This document shows, in pieces, positions 1-7,799 of a DNA stretch of 21,280 nucleotides. Both the position numbers and the translations under genes were made by a program. Origin of the DNA: a virus; the IMG/VR virus record IMGVR_UViG_3300017758_000180, positions 1 to 21,280 of that record; one strand, 5' to 3'. Numbering within the stretch: the stretch's first letter is position 1; each line of letters begins with the position of its first letter. The notes below the pieces were generated by a model. It ran no database searches. It saw nothing but the letters and a program-made list of their open reading frames with translations, and was not told where the DNA came from.

Positions 1-2818
1 AGAACAAAATTGTGATGGTGGGTTAGCAATCCTCTATTACAACTGGGATGTTTCAGATAACCCTAACTGTAATATAACTCAAATAACTTATGGCAGTAAT
101 GGAACTAATTCTTATAATTTTGACACAGATATAGATAATGGTATATGGGGGGTTTATGCTGGTAATGGTACAATGCCACCTAATTGGGAAGATGAATTTT
201 ATGCCCAATTATTTACAGCAGATAGCCTAGCATCAGATACAATACTCTTTACTCCATACCCATGTACACAAGGATGTACAGATGAAAATGCTCCTAATTA
301 CAATCCATGGGCAACAGTAGATGATGGTTCTTGTGGAGGTCAAGCTTGTGATGTAGGATATGTACCATTAGTGATAGAAGTAACTTTAGATAATTGGCCA
401 GGTGAAACAGGTTGGTCATTTGTTAGTGGTGATGGTAGTACAGAAATTCCAGACGGAACATATACTTATCAAGATGTTGGACAGACTTACACTTATAATG
501 TTTGTGCAATGGAAGGTGGATTTGAATTTATTATATCAGATACTTTTGGTGATGGTTTAGCTGGTTCTACTTCAGGTGGAACAATGGATGGTAATGTTGT
601 AATAAAAGGATGTGATGGAGAAGTAATTACTTCATTATCCTCTAATACTTGGGTAAATGCAGCACAAGATACAGTAGGAGTTGGTTTTGGAAATGTAGCT
701 TATTCAACTTGGCAACAAACAACCATATGTGGTAATGTAGAAGAAATATTAGGATGTACAGATTTTAATTACCAAGAATTTAACCCCTTAGCAAATACAG
801 ATGATGACTCATGCCTTACAGAGCATGTATTAGGGTGTATTGATCCTATAGCATTTAATTATGATTCATTAGCTACACAAATGGAAATATATCCTAACTG
901 TAACTATGAACTATGGATAGGAGACGCTGGTGCTGATGGATGGGGTAATTCATTCTTAGGAGTTGTTCAGGGAGATAACCAATGGTCATTTACAATGGGA
1001 CCAGGACAGTATGAACAAACATTTCCTATATGGTTAGAAACAGATAAACCTGTTAAAATATATTACTTTGAAGTAGGAGGTGCACAAACACCACCAGAAG
1101 AAGTAGAATTTCAAACTTTACATAACTCCTTTAAATTAACAAACGCAAACGGTAACGTATTATTATATGAAGGATGGAACCCATTTGCAGATAATGGTCA
1201 AGGAGCACTACAATCGTTTAGCCCTCCGTTTTATAATGTGTATCAAGCAATGCCTTTTTGTGGTACTTTATGTATCCCAACAGTAGAAGGGTGTTTAGAT
1301 TCAACTGCTTTAAATTATAATGAAGAAGCAAATACAGATGATGGTTCTTGTATTGAAGTTATACCTGGATGTACTCAAGAAATAGCATTTAATTATGATG
1401 AAAACGCAAACTTTGACGATGGTTCGTGTGAAGGAATAGTTTTTGGATGTATGGATTCAGTAGCTTGGAATTATAATGAAGATGCAAATGTAAGTGATAA
1501 TTCATGTTTATATTTTGGATGTACAGATTCTGAAGCAACTAATTATAATGAAGGTGCAAACGTAGATAATGGTTCATGTTTATATCCAGGATGTACTGAT
1601 TCTTCAGCATTTAATTTTAACTCTGAAGCTAACATAGATGATGGTAGTTGTATATTCCCTATATATGGTTGTACTGATCCAACTGCATTTAACTATGATT
1701 CAACAGCTAACACAGATAATGATTCATGTATCCCTATAGTAGAAGGTTGTACAAATATATTTGCATTTAATTATGATACTTTTGCTAACGTAGATGATGG
1801 TAGTTGCATATTAACAGTTTATGGTTGTACAGACCCAGATGCTCTTAATTATGATGAAGATGCTAATGTAGATAATGATTCATGTATAGAAATTGTGTAT
1901 GGATGTACAGATGCATCTGCTATAAATTATAATGAAAACGCAAATGTTGATAATTTTTCATGCATAGATTACATTTATGGTTGTACAGATTCGACAGCAT
2001 TAAATTATAACGAATTAGCAAACACAGATAATGGAACATGTATTGAAATAGTAGAAGGTTGTACAGATTCAACAGCTTTAAATTATAACGAATTAGCTAA
2101 TGTAGATAATTTTTCGTGTATAGATTATGTATATGGTTGTACGGATTCTACAGCATTTAATTATAATGAGTTAGCAAACACAGATAATGGTTCATGTATA
2201 GAAGTTGTTTATGGGTGTACAGATTCAACAGCATTTAATTATAATTCAGACGCAAATACAGAAGACTTTAGCTGTATTGAAGTAGTTTATGGATGTACAG
2301 ATTCAGAAGCATTTAACTATGATGAATTAGCTAATACAGATAATGGAACATGTATTGATATATTAATAGGATGTACTGATGTTAATGCTTATAATTATGA
2401 TGGAAATGTTAACACAGATGATGGAAGTTGTGAGTATGATGCAGAATGTAGTGGTGGGCCTGGAGTCCCTTATTGGTTACCTAACGATTGTTTTGAATGG
2501 GTAATATCCATTGATACAGAATGTTGTACAGGTAGTTGGAATTCATATTGTGTAGAATTATATAATTATTGTGATTTAGGATGGCCTATTGATTTAGAAG
2601 AAATGAGTAGAGAATTACTAATATATCCTAATCCAGTAACAGACATATTAAATAGTACACAAGAAGTTGATATAAAGATATATGATATGATAGGAAATTT
2701 AGTTATTTCCAAAACAAAAACAAAACAAATAGACATGACATCATTATCAAGTGGAGTTTATAATCTAAATATAACACATGATAATAAGATAATAAATAAT
2801 AGAATCATAAAACAATAA
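1..2818 (+). CDS. Secreted cysteine-rich repeat protein with T9SS C-terminal sorting domain (5' partial)
   Basis: The reading frame is open from position 2, so the ATG at 173 is internal and the true start lies left of the window; 938 residues are visible. Three isolated repeat units start near visible residues 91, 251 and 278. A tandem array of 15 follows at about residues 430-810, each unit of the form GCTD..A.NYN..AN.D(D/N)GSC. Each unit has two cysteines and an Asp/Asn-rich loop, which suggests a disulfide-closed, possibly calcium-binding module. The last 67 residues (DNA 2615-2815) begin LLIYPNP and end with SGVYNLNI..., the pattern of the Por/T9SS type A sorting domain, which directs export across the outer membrane of Bacteroidota. 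The inferred role is a surface or secreted adhesin-like protein made in the infected cell. No enzyme domain was recognised. It could be a host-derived gene captured by the phage; a host chromosomal flank is less likely because the next phage gene follows after 49 nt on the same strand. Confidence 0.85.
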   Translation, partial: EQNCDGGLAILYYNWDVSDNPNCNITQITYGSNGTNSYNFDTDIDNGIWGVYAGNGTMPPNWEDEFYAQLFTADSLASDTILFTPYPCTQGCTDENAPNYNPWATVDDGSCGGQACDVGYVPLVIEVTLDNWPGETGWSFVSGDGSTEIPDGTYTYQDVGQTYTYNVCAMEGGFEFIISDTFGDGLAGSTSGGTMDGNVVIKGCDGEVITSLSSNTWVNAAQDTVGVGFGNVAYSTWQQTTICGNVEEILGCTDFNYQEFNPLANTDDDSCLTEHVLGCIDPIAFNYDSLATQMEIYPNCNYELWIGDAGADGWGNSFLGVVQGDNQWSFTMGPGQYEQTFPIWLETDKPVKIYYFEVGGAQTPPEEVEFQTLHNSFKLTNANGNVLLYEGWNPFADNGQGALQSFSPPFYNVYQAMPFCGTLCIPTVEGCLDSTALNYNEEANTDDGSCIEVIPGCTQEIAFNYDENANFDDGSCEGIVFGCMDSVAWNYNEDANVSDNSCLYFGCTDSEATNYNEGANVDNGSCLYPGCTDSSAFNFNSEANIDDGSCIFPIYGCTDPTAFNYDSTANTDNDSCIPIVEGCTNIFAFNYDTFANVDDGSCILTVYGCTDPDALNYDEDANVDNDSCIEIVYGCTDASAINYNENANVDNFSCIDYIYGCTDSTALNYNELANTDNGTCIEIVEGCTDSTALNYNELANVDNFSCIDYVYGCTDSTAFNYNELANTDNGSCIEVVYGCTDSTAFNYNSDANTEDFSCIEVVYGCTDSEAFNYDELANTDNGTCIDILIGCTDVNAYNYDGNVNTDDGSCEYDAECSGGPGVPYWLPNDCFEWVISIDTECCTGSWNSYCVELYNYCDLGWPIDLEEMSRELLIYPNPVTDILNSTQEVDIKIYDMIGNLVISKTKTKQIDMTSLSSGVYNLNITHDNKIINNRIIKQ
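1289..2431 (+). repeat. Tandem coding repeat, 15 units of about 72-78 bp
   Basis: Fifteen consecutive in-frame units, each starting with a GG(N)TGT (Gly-Cys) codon pair and ending near TC(N)TGT or similar (Ser-Cys). Most are 78 bp (26 residues); the LYF and LYP linker units are 72 bp. Units starting at 1979, 2057 and 2135 are nearly identical in protein (DSTA(L/F)NYNELAN). Linkers alternate between an IDY(I/V)Y type and an IEIVE/IEVVY type, so 1901-2056 and 2057-2212 look like a duplicated 156-bp dimer. Silent and replacement differences between units argue against a sequencing or assembly artefact. Confidence 0.9.
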
Positions 2819-2837
2819 CGCCTTTTGAAATAAGTTT

Positions 2838-2847
2838 ATATTTATTA
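2838..2847 (+). promoter_or_regulatory. Candidate promoter element (ATATTTATTA)
   Basis: ATATTTATTA lies in the 49-nt gap after the T9SS-domain gene, with its first base 30 nt upstream of the ATG at 2868. The same ATATTTAT core occurs in the gaps at 8567 and 11916, with a variant at 6478. Promoter function is inferred from this recurrence. In such AT-rich DNA a single copy would mean little. Confidence 0.35.
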
Positions 2848-2867
2848 GGGAATAATATACTATAATA

Positions 2868-4010
2868 ATGGCTAACAACAAATTTTACGGATACACACCA
2901 AAAAAAGAAAAAGTCTCTACTTCTGAAGAATCCGCTTTTAAGGGAGGGGGAAATTTACTTGACCAAGTAAACCCCTTCGAATTTAGAAAAGGTATGGATT
3001 ATGAATTAACTGAACTAGGATGTACAAGATTAAGAGAATCTACTCCAGAAGAAAGAGAAAAAGCTACAGAAAAAGTACTTAAAAACCTTCAATCCCATGA
3101 TGCTTACTATTCTGGTTTAATGCAATTTGAATCAGGAATGAATCATGCGGGTCAAATTGAAGGTAAAAACTTTAAAACATGGCTTAATGATCATTTTGAT
3201 CTTAATAAAATGCAACCTGTTGTAGATGAAAAATTTAGCAAAACTAAAAAAACTAATTTTAAGGATGATAAAATGAAAGAACTTAAAGAAGCTATTAAAA
3301 AAGAAATGAAATTAATTCTTAAAGAACAAGGAGCAGCAAAGGCAGCAGCTATGGCTGATATGGAAGATAATGAGGGAACTCCTAAAAAAGGTAAAGGAAA
3401 AGCTAAAAAAGACAAACCAGTAAGAAAAGATAGGTTTGATAGAGAAGAAGAAGCTATAAAAGATATATTATTTAGGGTAGATGCTAAAGGAAAAAAACCA
3501 AAGGAAGAAGGAGATTACACAAAAGATAATCCTGCTCCTGGTAGTATGCTTTTTATTAAAGATGAGTTATTAGACACGTATAAAAACGATATAAAAAATG
3601 ACCCTAAATTAGAAAAACCTAAAGATAAAGAAGACGCTTATAATAAATTACAAAAAGAAGCAAATGCAGATTTTGAAGACGCTTTTGACAAGTTTAATCA
3701 AGAATTTGACACAGATGATACTCTTAATTTATATGTAAAAGATCAAGAATTATTTAAAACTATAAAAAGCCTTCAAGAAAGACTTAAATTAGGTTTAGAT
3801 AAAGCAAGAGCAGGAGTAGAAGAAGAAGCTAGAGGAACTAGACGTGAAATAGCTAAATCTCAAATGACACGTGAAGAAGCTCTTAGACTTCTTGAAATAT
3901 GTAAAGAAAATGGAATTTCTTTAAGAGAAGGATCAGAGGGAGTAAAAGTATATTATGAAATAGCAAAAGCAGCTTATTTAGAAGGTGTAGCTAATGCATT
4001 AAAATTATAA
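2868..4010 (+). CDS. Uncharacterised phage protein, charged and helical, 380 aa
   Basis: The function is not known to me. The N-terminal third carries the stretch NPFEFRKGMDYELTELG followed by ESTPEEREKATEKVLKNL (about residues 36-72); from memory this resembles proteins that recur in marine T4-like phages, but I could not verify it. The middle (about residues 135-215) is very rich in Lys, Glu and Ala with an Ala-rich helix and a basic linker (KKGKGKAKK), which suggests a flexible or coiled-coil region. The C-terminus is helical. There is no signal peptide or membrane segment. The ATG at 2868 follows an A/T-rich leader with no Shine-Dalgarno sequence and is the first in-frame start after the promoter-like element at 2838. 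A virion or head-assembly role is possible from position alone. Confidence 0.85.
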   Translation: MANNKFYGYTPKKEKVSTSEESAFKGGGNLLDQVNPFEFRKGMDYELTELGCTRLRESTPEEREKATEKVLKNLQSHDAYYSGLMQFESGMNHAGQIEGKNFKTWLNDHFDLNKMQPVVDEKFSKTKKTNFKDDKMKELKEAIKKEMKLILKEQGAAKAAAMADMEDNEGTPKKGKGKAKKDKPVRKDRFDREEEAIKDILFRVDAKGKKPKEEGDYTKDNPAPGSMLFIKDELLDTYKNDIKNDPKLEKPKDKEDAYNKLQKEANADFEDAFDKFNQEFDTDDTLNLYVKDQELFKTIKSLQERLKLGLDKARAGVEEEARGTRREIAKSQMTREEALRLLEICKENGISLREGSEGVKVYYEIAKAAYLEGVANALKL

Positions 4011-4014
4011 ATCA

Positions 4015-4293
4015 ATGTATCAAAAATATTCACAAATAGTTAGTTCATCCCAATCTACAGAATACACAGGAAGTATATCAAAAATGCATGTATTAGCTAC
4101 GGGGACTATATTAAACACTATGTGGGGAGATCCAGATGAAGGTAATAGACTAACTTTAACAGGGTCTCAATTTGTAGATTCTGCTATTGCTGATATAACT
4201 ACACCTATAACTGCAACTGTAGGTAGTGATATTGAAGGTCCAATAGGAAGAATAAAAGTAGGTACAGCAGGTTTATTGTTGTATTTTAAATAA
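4015..4293 (+). CDS. Small beta-rich protein, probable virion component, 92 aa
   Basis: Not recognised as a named family. The sequence is rich in Gly, Thr, Ser and Ile with short alternating hydrophobic stretches (ITTPITATVGSDIEGPIGRIKVG near residues 60-82), as expected for a small beta-sandwich or decoration-type protein. It has no Cys, no signal peptide and no membrane segment. It starts 4 nt after the previous stop, so it is almost certainly co-transcribed with the 380-aa gene. Its length and composition would fit a head decoration or tail accessory protein, but nothing in the sequence decides this. Confidence 0.75.
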   Translation: MYQKYSQIVSSSQSTEYTGSISKMHVLATGTILNTMWGDPDEGNRLTLTGSQFVDSAIADITTPITATVGSDIEGPIGRIKVGTAGLLLYFK

Positions 4294-4308
4294 AATAAAA
4301 AAATAGTT

Positions 4309-4458
4309 ATGAATTTTATAGACAGTTGGAGAGAAGGTAATAAAAAAAATATTATTGATATTTCCCTAAGACTTGGAGTATTGACTCTATTTGAACTTAA
4401 TTGGAATCCCGGAGTTAAGTTTAGATTAATATTATTAAATTTTGGGGTTGAATTATAA
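4309..4458 (+). CDS. Small hypothetical protein, 49 aa
   Basis: A short reading frame (ATG at 4309, TAA at 4456-4458) fills what would otherwise be a 200-nt gap. The product starts MNFIDSWREGNKKNIID and has a hydrophobic C-terminal half containing LGVLTLFELNWNPG. The leader AAAAAAATAGTT before the ATG closely matches the leader of the HD-domain gene (AAAAAATAAGTT at 6739-6751), which supports real translation. There is no signal peptide; the C-terminal half is too broken by Asn and Pro to be a clear membrane span. Function unknown. Confidence 0.55.
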   Translation: MNFIDSWREGNKKNIIDISLRLGVLTLFELNWNPGVKFRLILLNFGVEL

Positions 4459-4496
4459 GACTTAAACCAATAATAATTTATTAAAAAAATAAAAAC

Positions 4497-4946
4497 ATGA
4501 ATTTAAAAGAACTTAAAAAAATGATTGCAGAAGAATATGATGCATACAAAAAAGAAAAAATTAAAGAACAACCATTACCTGCGGGTCCTATGGGTCCTAT
4601 GGGTGATATAGATGATCTACCTGATCCTACTGTAGCTGTATCTGATGATGATATAGATGCTACAGAAAAAGATGATTCACCTACAGATATATTAAAAGAT
4701 ATATTTGATATGTTAAAAGACCACTTTGAGGGAGATGATAAAAAAGATGATAAAAAAGATGATGATAAGGGTGATGATGTTGAAGATAAAGAAGATGAAG
4801 AAGCTGATTTAGAAGAAACTACAATTAATGGTGGTGGTGCTTATACTACGTCTTTAAATGAAAAGAAAAAAAATAAAAATTCAAAATTATTAGCTGAAGT
4901 TAAAATGAAATCAAGGTTTAAAAAACTTGCTAATATTAAAAAATAA
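4497..4946 (+). CDS. Acidic low-complexity protein with N-terminal amphipathic helix, 149 aa
   Basis: Not a recognised family. Residues 1-20 (MNLKELKKMIAEEYDAYKKE) form a short amphipathic helix similar in pattern to the N-termini of the products at 4950 and 11942, and loosely to the capsid-targeting peptide of T4 internal proteins (MKTYQEFIAEA). A short collagen-like stretch (PAGPMGPMGD) follows at about residues 28-37. The centre (about 74-105) is almost entirely Asp, Lys and Glu, then comes a Gly patch and a basic tail. It looks largely disordered. An internal head or scaffold-like protein is conceivable. The next gene starts 3 nt after its stop, so the two are probably translated from one message. 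Confidence 0.75.
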   Translation: MNLKELKKMIAEEYDAYKKEKIKEQPLPAGPMGPMGDIDDLPDPTVAVSDDDIDATEKDDSPTDILKDIFDMLKDHFEGDDKKDDKKDDDKGDDVEDKEDEEADLEETTINGGGAYTTSLNEKKKNKNSKLLAEVKMKSRFKKLANIKK

Positions 4947-4949
4947 ATT

Positions 4950-6461
4950 ATGACTCTTGATGAGTTATTATTAGAGTGGTCTTATAAATCAGAAAAGGGG
5001 TATCCATTATTGGATAGCCCTTCTGATATCTCTATACTTAAACAAATTTTAGAAAAACTTGATTTACCATCTAGTACTATTATAAAATCCTTAAAAGAAG
5101 CTTCTTTAAATCCTAGTGAATTAAGAAAAGATAGAATAGGTAAAATTAAAGAACCAGGTATTCGTGTACAAGTAGTTTTAGATAAAATTGAAGGTGGTAG
5201 TGAGTTTGAAATGGTAGATGGTACTAAATTAATTATCAATAAAGAAAAATCTCAAGAAGCTATTGAAAGATTAGAACAATATTTAATTAATTTTCAAGAT
5301 AACTTAACAGGTTTAGTTTTTTATGATGACAATGAAACACCTTATGCTTTAGATTCTTTTAAAAAAACAGAAGAATTTGGATCAAGTAAAGGAGCAGGAG
5401 GGGGTACTGATGAAACTAGATTACAAGAAACTGCTCATGCATACGGGTGTGCTGTAGCATATTATATAAACAACAGTTCTATAACAAGTGATGATTTAAA
5501 TAATGAAAACTTTGAACAAGTAGCATCATATGTAGATGCTGATGCTTCTATTGAAGAAGTAATAAATTTTTTAAATGAATCCCCTAAATGGAAAGATTCA
5601 ATATCTAAATCTGTAAATAGTATAATTAAAACATTTCCAAATAACAATTTTAAAATCCATAGGGGTTCAGAACAAGTAGATAGAATATATAATGCTTGGA
5701 GTGAAGTTGCAAAAAAAGAAGGAAATTTAAAAATGGCTAATGACAAATGGAACCCAGCTGACATTTGGTTAATATCTAATGACCTAAAAAACCATGATTG
5801 GTCAGGTAATTTAGAAGTATTAAATGGTCAAATATCTAATTTTTACGCTGATAATAAATTAATAGGAATATCTTTAAAACAAATACCTAAAAATAGAGAA
5901 CCTAAAGCAGTAATTCAAAATGATCCTGAAATACCTAAAGAAAATATATACAAATTTAATGATTTTGATGCTTCTGTAAAGTCAGCTAATATAGAAATAA
6001 AATATATAGACACAACTAAAGAAGATTCAGATGAAAATGCAGGGACTTTAATGTTAAAAAACTTTAACGTTGATTCAGGCTGGTGTGCTGAAATATCAGG
6101 TAAAGCAGCTAGAGGAGGAAAAGCTTGTCATGGTGGGATAAATGATGTCTTAAAATTAAATAATATAGAAACATTACCTACAAGTAAAGATGTAAAAAAA
6201 GCCTTTCAAATAGATGATAAAAATTATTATGAAAAGTTTTATTATCTTTTTGATAGATTTATGGAAAACATTTCTAAAGAAGATTTTAAAAAATTATATG
6301 ATACCTCTGAATTAAGTTGGAGAACTGCAAAATATATGGGTTTAGAATTTTTAGAAAAAATATACGATAATGCAGATTCAGCAGATGAAGTAATAAATGA
6401 TGTTATGAGATATGCTGCTTCATCTACAAAAGCTTCATCTCAACACATAAAGTTCTATTAA
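4950..6461 (+). CDS. Uncharacterised phage protein with a possible PD-(D/E)XK nuclease-like core, 503 aa
   Basis: No firm family. Visible parts in order are: an N-terminal LDELLLEWSYKSEKGYP segment followed by a helical region (residues 3-52); a glycine-rich stretch FGSSKGAGGGTDETRLQE (143-160) leading into a helix; KWNPADIWLIS (266-276); and LIGISLKQI (304-312). The order Pro-Ala-Asp (269-271), hydrophobic residues, about 35 residues, then Ile-Ser-Leu-Lys (307-310) resembles a PD-(D/E)XK nuclease core, with Ser where the second acid usually lies. This is inference and the catalytic set is incomplete. A Cys-containing segment CAEISGKAARGGKACHGG lies near residues 378-395. There is no signal peptide or membrane span. 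Alternatives are a structural internal protein or an inactive nuclease fold. Confidence 0.85.
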   Translation: MTLDELLLEWSYKSEKGYPLLDSPSDISILKQILEKLDLPSSTIIKSLKEASLNPSELRKDRIGKIKEPGIRVQVVLDKIEGGSEFEMVDGTKLIINKEKSQEAIERLEQYLINFQDNLTGLVFYDDNETPYALDSFKKTEEFGSSKGAGGGTDETRLQETAHAYGCAVAYYINNSSITSDDLNNENFEQVASYVDADASIEEVINFLNESPKWKDSISKSVNSIIKTFPNNNFKIHRGSEQVDRIYNAWSEVAKKEGNLKMANDKWNPADIWLISNDLKNHDWSGNLEVLNGQISNFYADNKLIGISLKQIPKNREPKAVIQNDPEIPKENIYKFNDFDASVKSANIEIKYIDTTKEDSDENAGTLMLKNFNVDSGWCAEISGKAARGGKACHGGINDVLKLNNIETLPTSKDVKKAFQIDDKNYYEKFYYLFDRFMENISKEDFKKLYDTSELSWRTAKYMGLEFLEKIYDNADSADEVINDVMRYAASSTKASSQHIKFY

Positions 6462-6477
6462 AAAATTTGGATTTCCC

Positions 6478-6488
6478 ATATTTTCTTA
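6478..6488 (+). promoter_or_regulatory. Candidate promoter element (ATATTTTCTTA, variant)
   Basis: The 57-nt gap before 6519 contains TTTCCCATATTTTCTTA, which matches the TTTTCCATATTTATTA leader before 8590 at most positions. Both leaders end in ATAAATAA... AATTATGG. The shared architecture suggests a related promoter or leader, although the core is degenerate here (TTTTCTTA instead of TTTATTA). Confidence 0.3.
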
Positions 6489-6518
6489 CTATATAACAAT
6501 AAATAAAATAAAATAATT

Positions 6519-6737
6519 ATGGCTTACGAACAACAATTACAAACAGCAATGGAAAGATTAGATCAATCTTTATCAAAATTAAGAAATTTAATCAAAAGAG
6601 GACAAACAGCAGATGCAATTAATTTTATGGAACAGGGAGAATTAAAAGATCGTTACGAAGAGTTACAAAATATTATAACTATATCTCAAACTGGCAACAT
6701 AGGAGCTAGGGGAACTTCAAATATGGGTACATTTTAA
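6519..6737 (+). CDS. Small coiled-coil protein, 72 aa
   Basis: Function unknown. Residues 1-55 are predicted by eye to be one or two amphipathic helices (MAYEQQLQTAMERLDQSLSK..., then ELKDRYEELQNII) with heptad-like spacing. A short Gly- and Asn-rich tail follows. It opens the block that contains the HD-domain protein and the sigma factor and is preceded by a long A/T-rich leader with a promoter-like element. It has no Cys and no membrane segment. A small regulator, chaperone or virion accessory protein would all fit. Confidence 0.75.
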   Translation: MAYEQQLQTAMERLDQSLSKLRNLIKRGQTADAINFMEQGELKDRYEELQNIITISQTGNIGARGTSNMGTF

Positions 6738-6751
6738 TAAAAAAATAAGTT

Positions 6752-7537
6752 ATGTTATCAGCAGAAAAAATCCAATCAAATTGGAATCGCTATATTAGCG
6801 AAATAAAAACAAATATATCTAAAGAACGGACAGATATATTAATTCCTTTTATGGAAAAATATCAAGAAAGAATGATGATGATGCCTGCCGCAGCTAAAAA
6901 CTGGCACCATTCAGCATTTGCAGGTGGTTATACTGACCATGTATTACGTGTATTTGATTGCGCAAATGAATTATATAAAACGTGGAATAAAATGGGAGGA
7001 GATATATCCACATATACAATTGAAGAAATGCATTTCATCGCTTTATTTCATGATTTAGGTAAGATGGGCCAACAAGAAGGTGAATATTATAAACCAAACG
7101 ACTCACAATGGCATATTGATAAATTAGGCCAAATTTATAAGTTTAATACTGACATTCCTGCTATGAAAATACCAGAACGATCTTTATTCTTATTACAAGA
7201 AATTGGTGTTAAGGTAACTCAAAATGAATTTATTGGTATTAAAATACATGATGGTTTATATGATGAAAGTAATAAATTTTACTTTATGTCAGGTATGAAA
7301 GAAACTAAATTAAGATCACATTTACCCTTACTTATGCACCAAGCAGACCATATGGCAGCTCAAATTGAATATGAGATATGGAATAATGCAACAGATGCAG
7401 TTCCTAAACAATCAAAACCTACAAATGGTTCTAAGGGAGATAAAACAATAAGAAATGCTAAAAAAATAAATACTAAAAATAACCCGAATCTATCTAATGC
7501 TACCTTAGATGTAATAGATTCATTTTTTAAAGATTAA
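6752..7537 (+). CDS. HD-domain metal-dependent phosphohydrolase, 261 aa
   Basis: The HD superfamily signature is visible in order: WHHSAFAGGYTDHVLRV (residues 51-67, metal-ligand His63), ALFHDLGKMG (97-106, the His100-Asp101 pair), KIHDG (164-168) and HQADHMA (196-202, closing Asp199). This arrangement resembles the HD proteins related to YhaM-type 3'-5' exoribonucleases and nucleotide phosphohydrolases, but the OB domain of YhaM is absent, so this is a stand-alone HD domain. The substrate cannot be read from sequence; nucleotides, cyclic nucleotides or RNA are options. The C-terminal 40 residues are basic and probably disordered. It lies 14 nt after the coiled-coil gene and 3 nt before the membrane-protein gene, in the same block as the late sigma factor, so it may act on nucleotides or RNA late in infection. 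Confidence 0.85.
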   Translation: MLSAEKIQSNWNRYISEIKTNISKERTDILIPFMEKYQERMMMMPAAAKNWHHSAFAGGYTDHVLRVFDCANELYKTWNKMGGDISTYTIEEMHFIALFHDLGKMGQQEGEYYKPNDSQWHIDKLGQIYKFNTDIPAMKIPERSLFLLQEIGVKVTQNEFIGIKIHDGLYDESNKFYFMSGMKETKLRSHLPLLMHQADHMAAQIEYEIWNNATDAVPKQSKPTNGSKGDKTIRNAKKINTKNNPNLSNATLDVIDSFFKD

Positions 7538-7540
7538 AAT

Positions 7541-7795
7541 ATGGGATGGACAATATCAACAATATTACTTATTATTATTACAATTATTTTAGGTTTTGCT
7601 CTTTTTAATTTATTAAAAAAGAATGAAGCTTTAGAAGATTTTATCTCTAAACAAAGTGATGCTGTAAATGAATGTGATAAAAGGATAAAAGAAATAGATA
7701 CTAGAGGTACATTTAGCTCAGATGATGAAATAGGATGGTTTTTTAATGAAATTAAAAAAATCCAAGAAGCCTTAAACGAATTTACCCTTAAATAA
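7541..7795 (+). CDS. Single-pass membrane protein with coiled coil, 84 aa
   Basis: Residues 4-25 (TISTILLIIITIILGFALFNLL) form one clear hydrophobic membrane span right at the N-terminus. It is followed by LKKNEALEDFISKQ and a charged helix, then a conserved-looking GTFSSDDEIGWFFNEIKKIQ motif at about residues 55-75. With only Gly and Trp ahead of the span it could be a signal anchor, leaving the helical tail in the cytoplasm or periplasm. From memory, similar short TM-plus-helix proteins lie near gp55 genes in marine T4-like phages, but this was not checked. It is neither a recognised holin nor a recognised spanin, although a membrane role at lysis or assembly is possible. Confidence 0.75.
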   Translation: MGWTISTILLIIITIILGFALFNLLKKNEALEDFISKQSDAVNECDKRIKEIDTRGTFSSDDEIGWFFNEIKKIQEALNEFTLK

Positions 7796-7799
7796 AATT

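Noticed and set aside
173-175. ATG at 173 as the start of the first gene
   Set aside because: The same frame is open back to position 2 with protein of the same Cys/Asn/Gly-rich style (NCDGG, NPNCN), so the gene enters from the left edge.
1289-2431. CRISPR-like or non-coding tandem repeat
   Set aside because: The repeats are in frame, diverged mainly in protein-tolerated ways, and have no unique spacers of constant length; they encode a protein repeat.
2819-2867. Rho-independent terminator after the T9SS-domain gene
   Set aside because: The 49-nt gap has no GC-rich stem followed by a T run; only the AT-rich promoter-like element is visible.
3191-3415. Reverse-strand frames at 3191-3415, 4982-5239, 5462-5764, 13824-14021, 16212-16415 and 16561-16875
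   Set aside because: Each lies inside a well-supported + strand gene, has low-complexity hydrophobic or Phe/Ile/Ser-rich content typical of an antisense shadow, and has no leader resembling those of the real genes.
7541-7795. Holin call for the 84-aa membrane protein
   Set aside because: It has one N-terminal span and a long charged helical tail, no linked endolysin gene next to it, and no other holin-specific feature.
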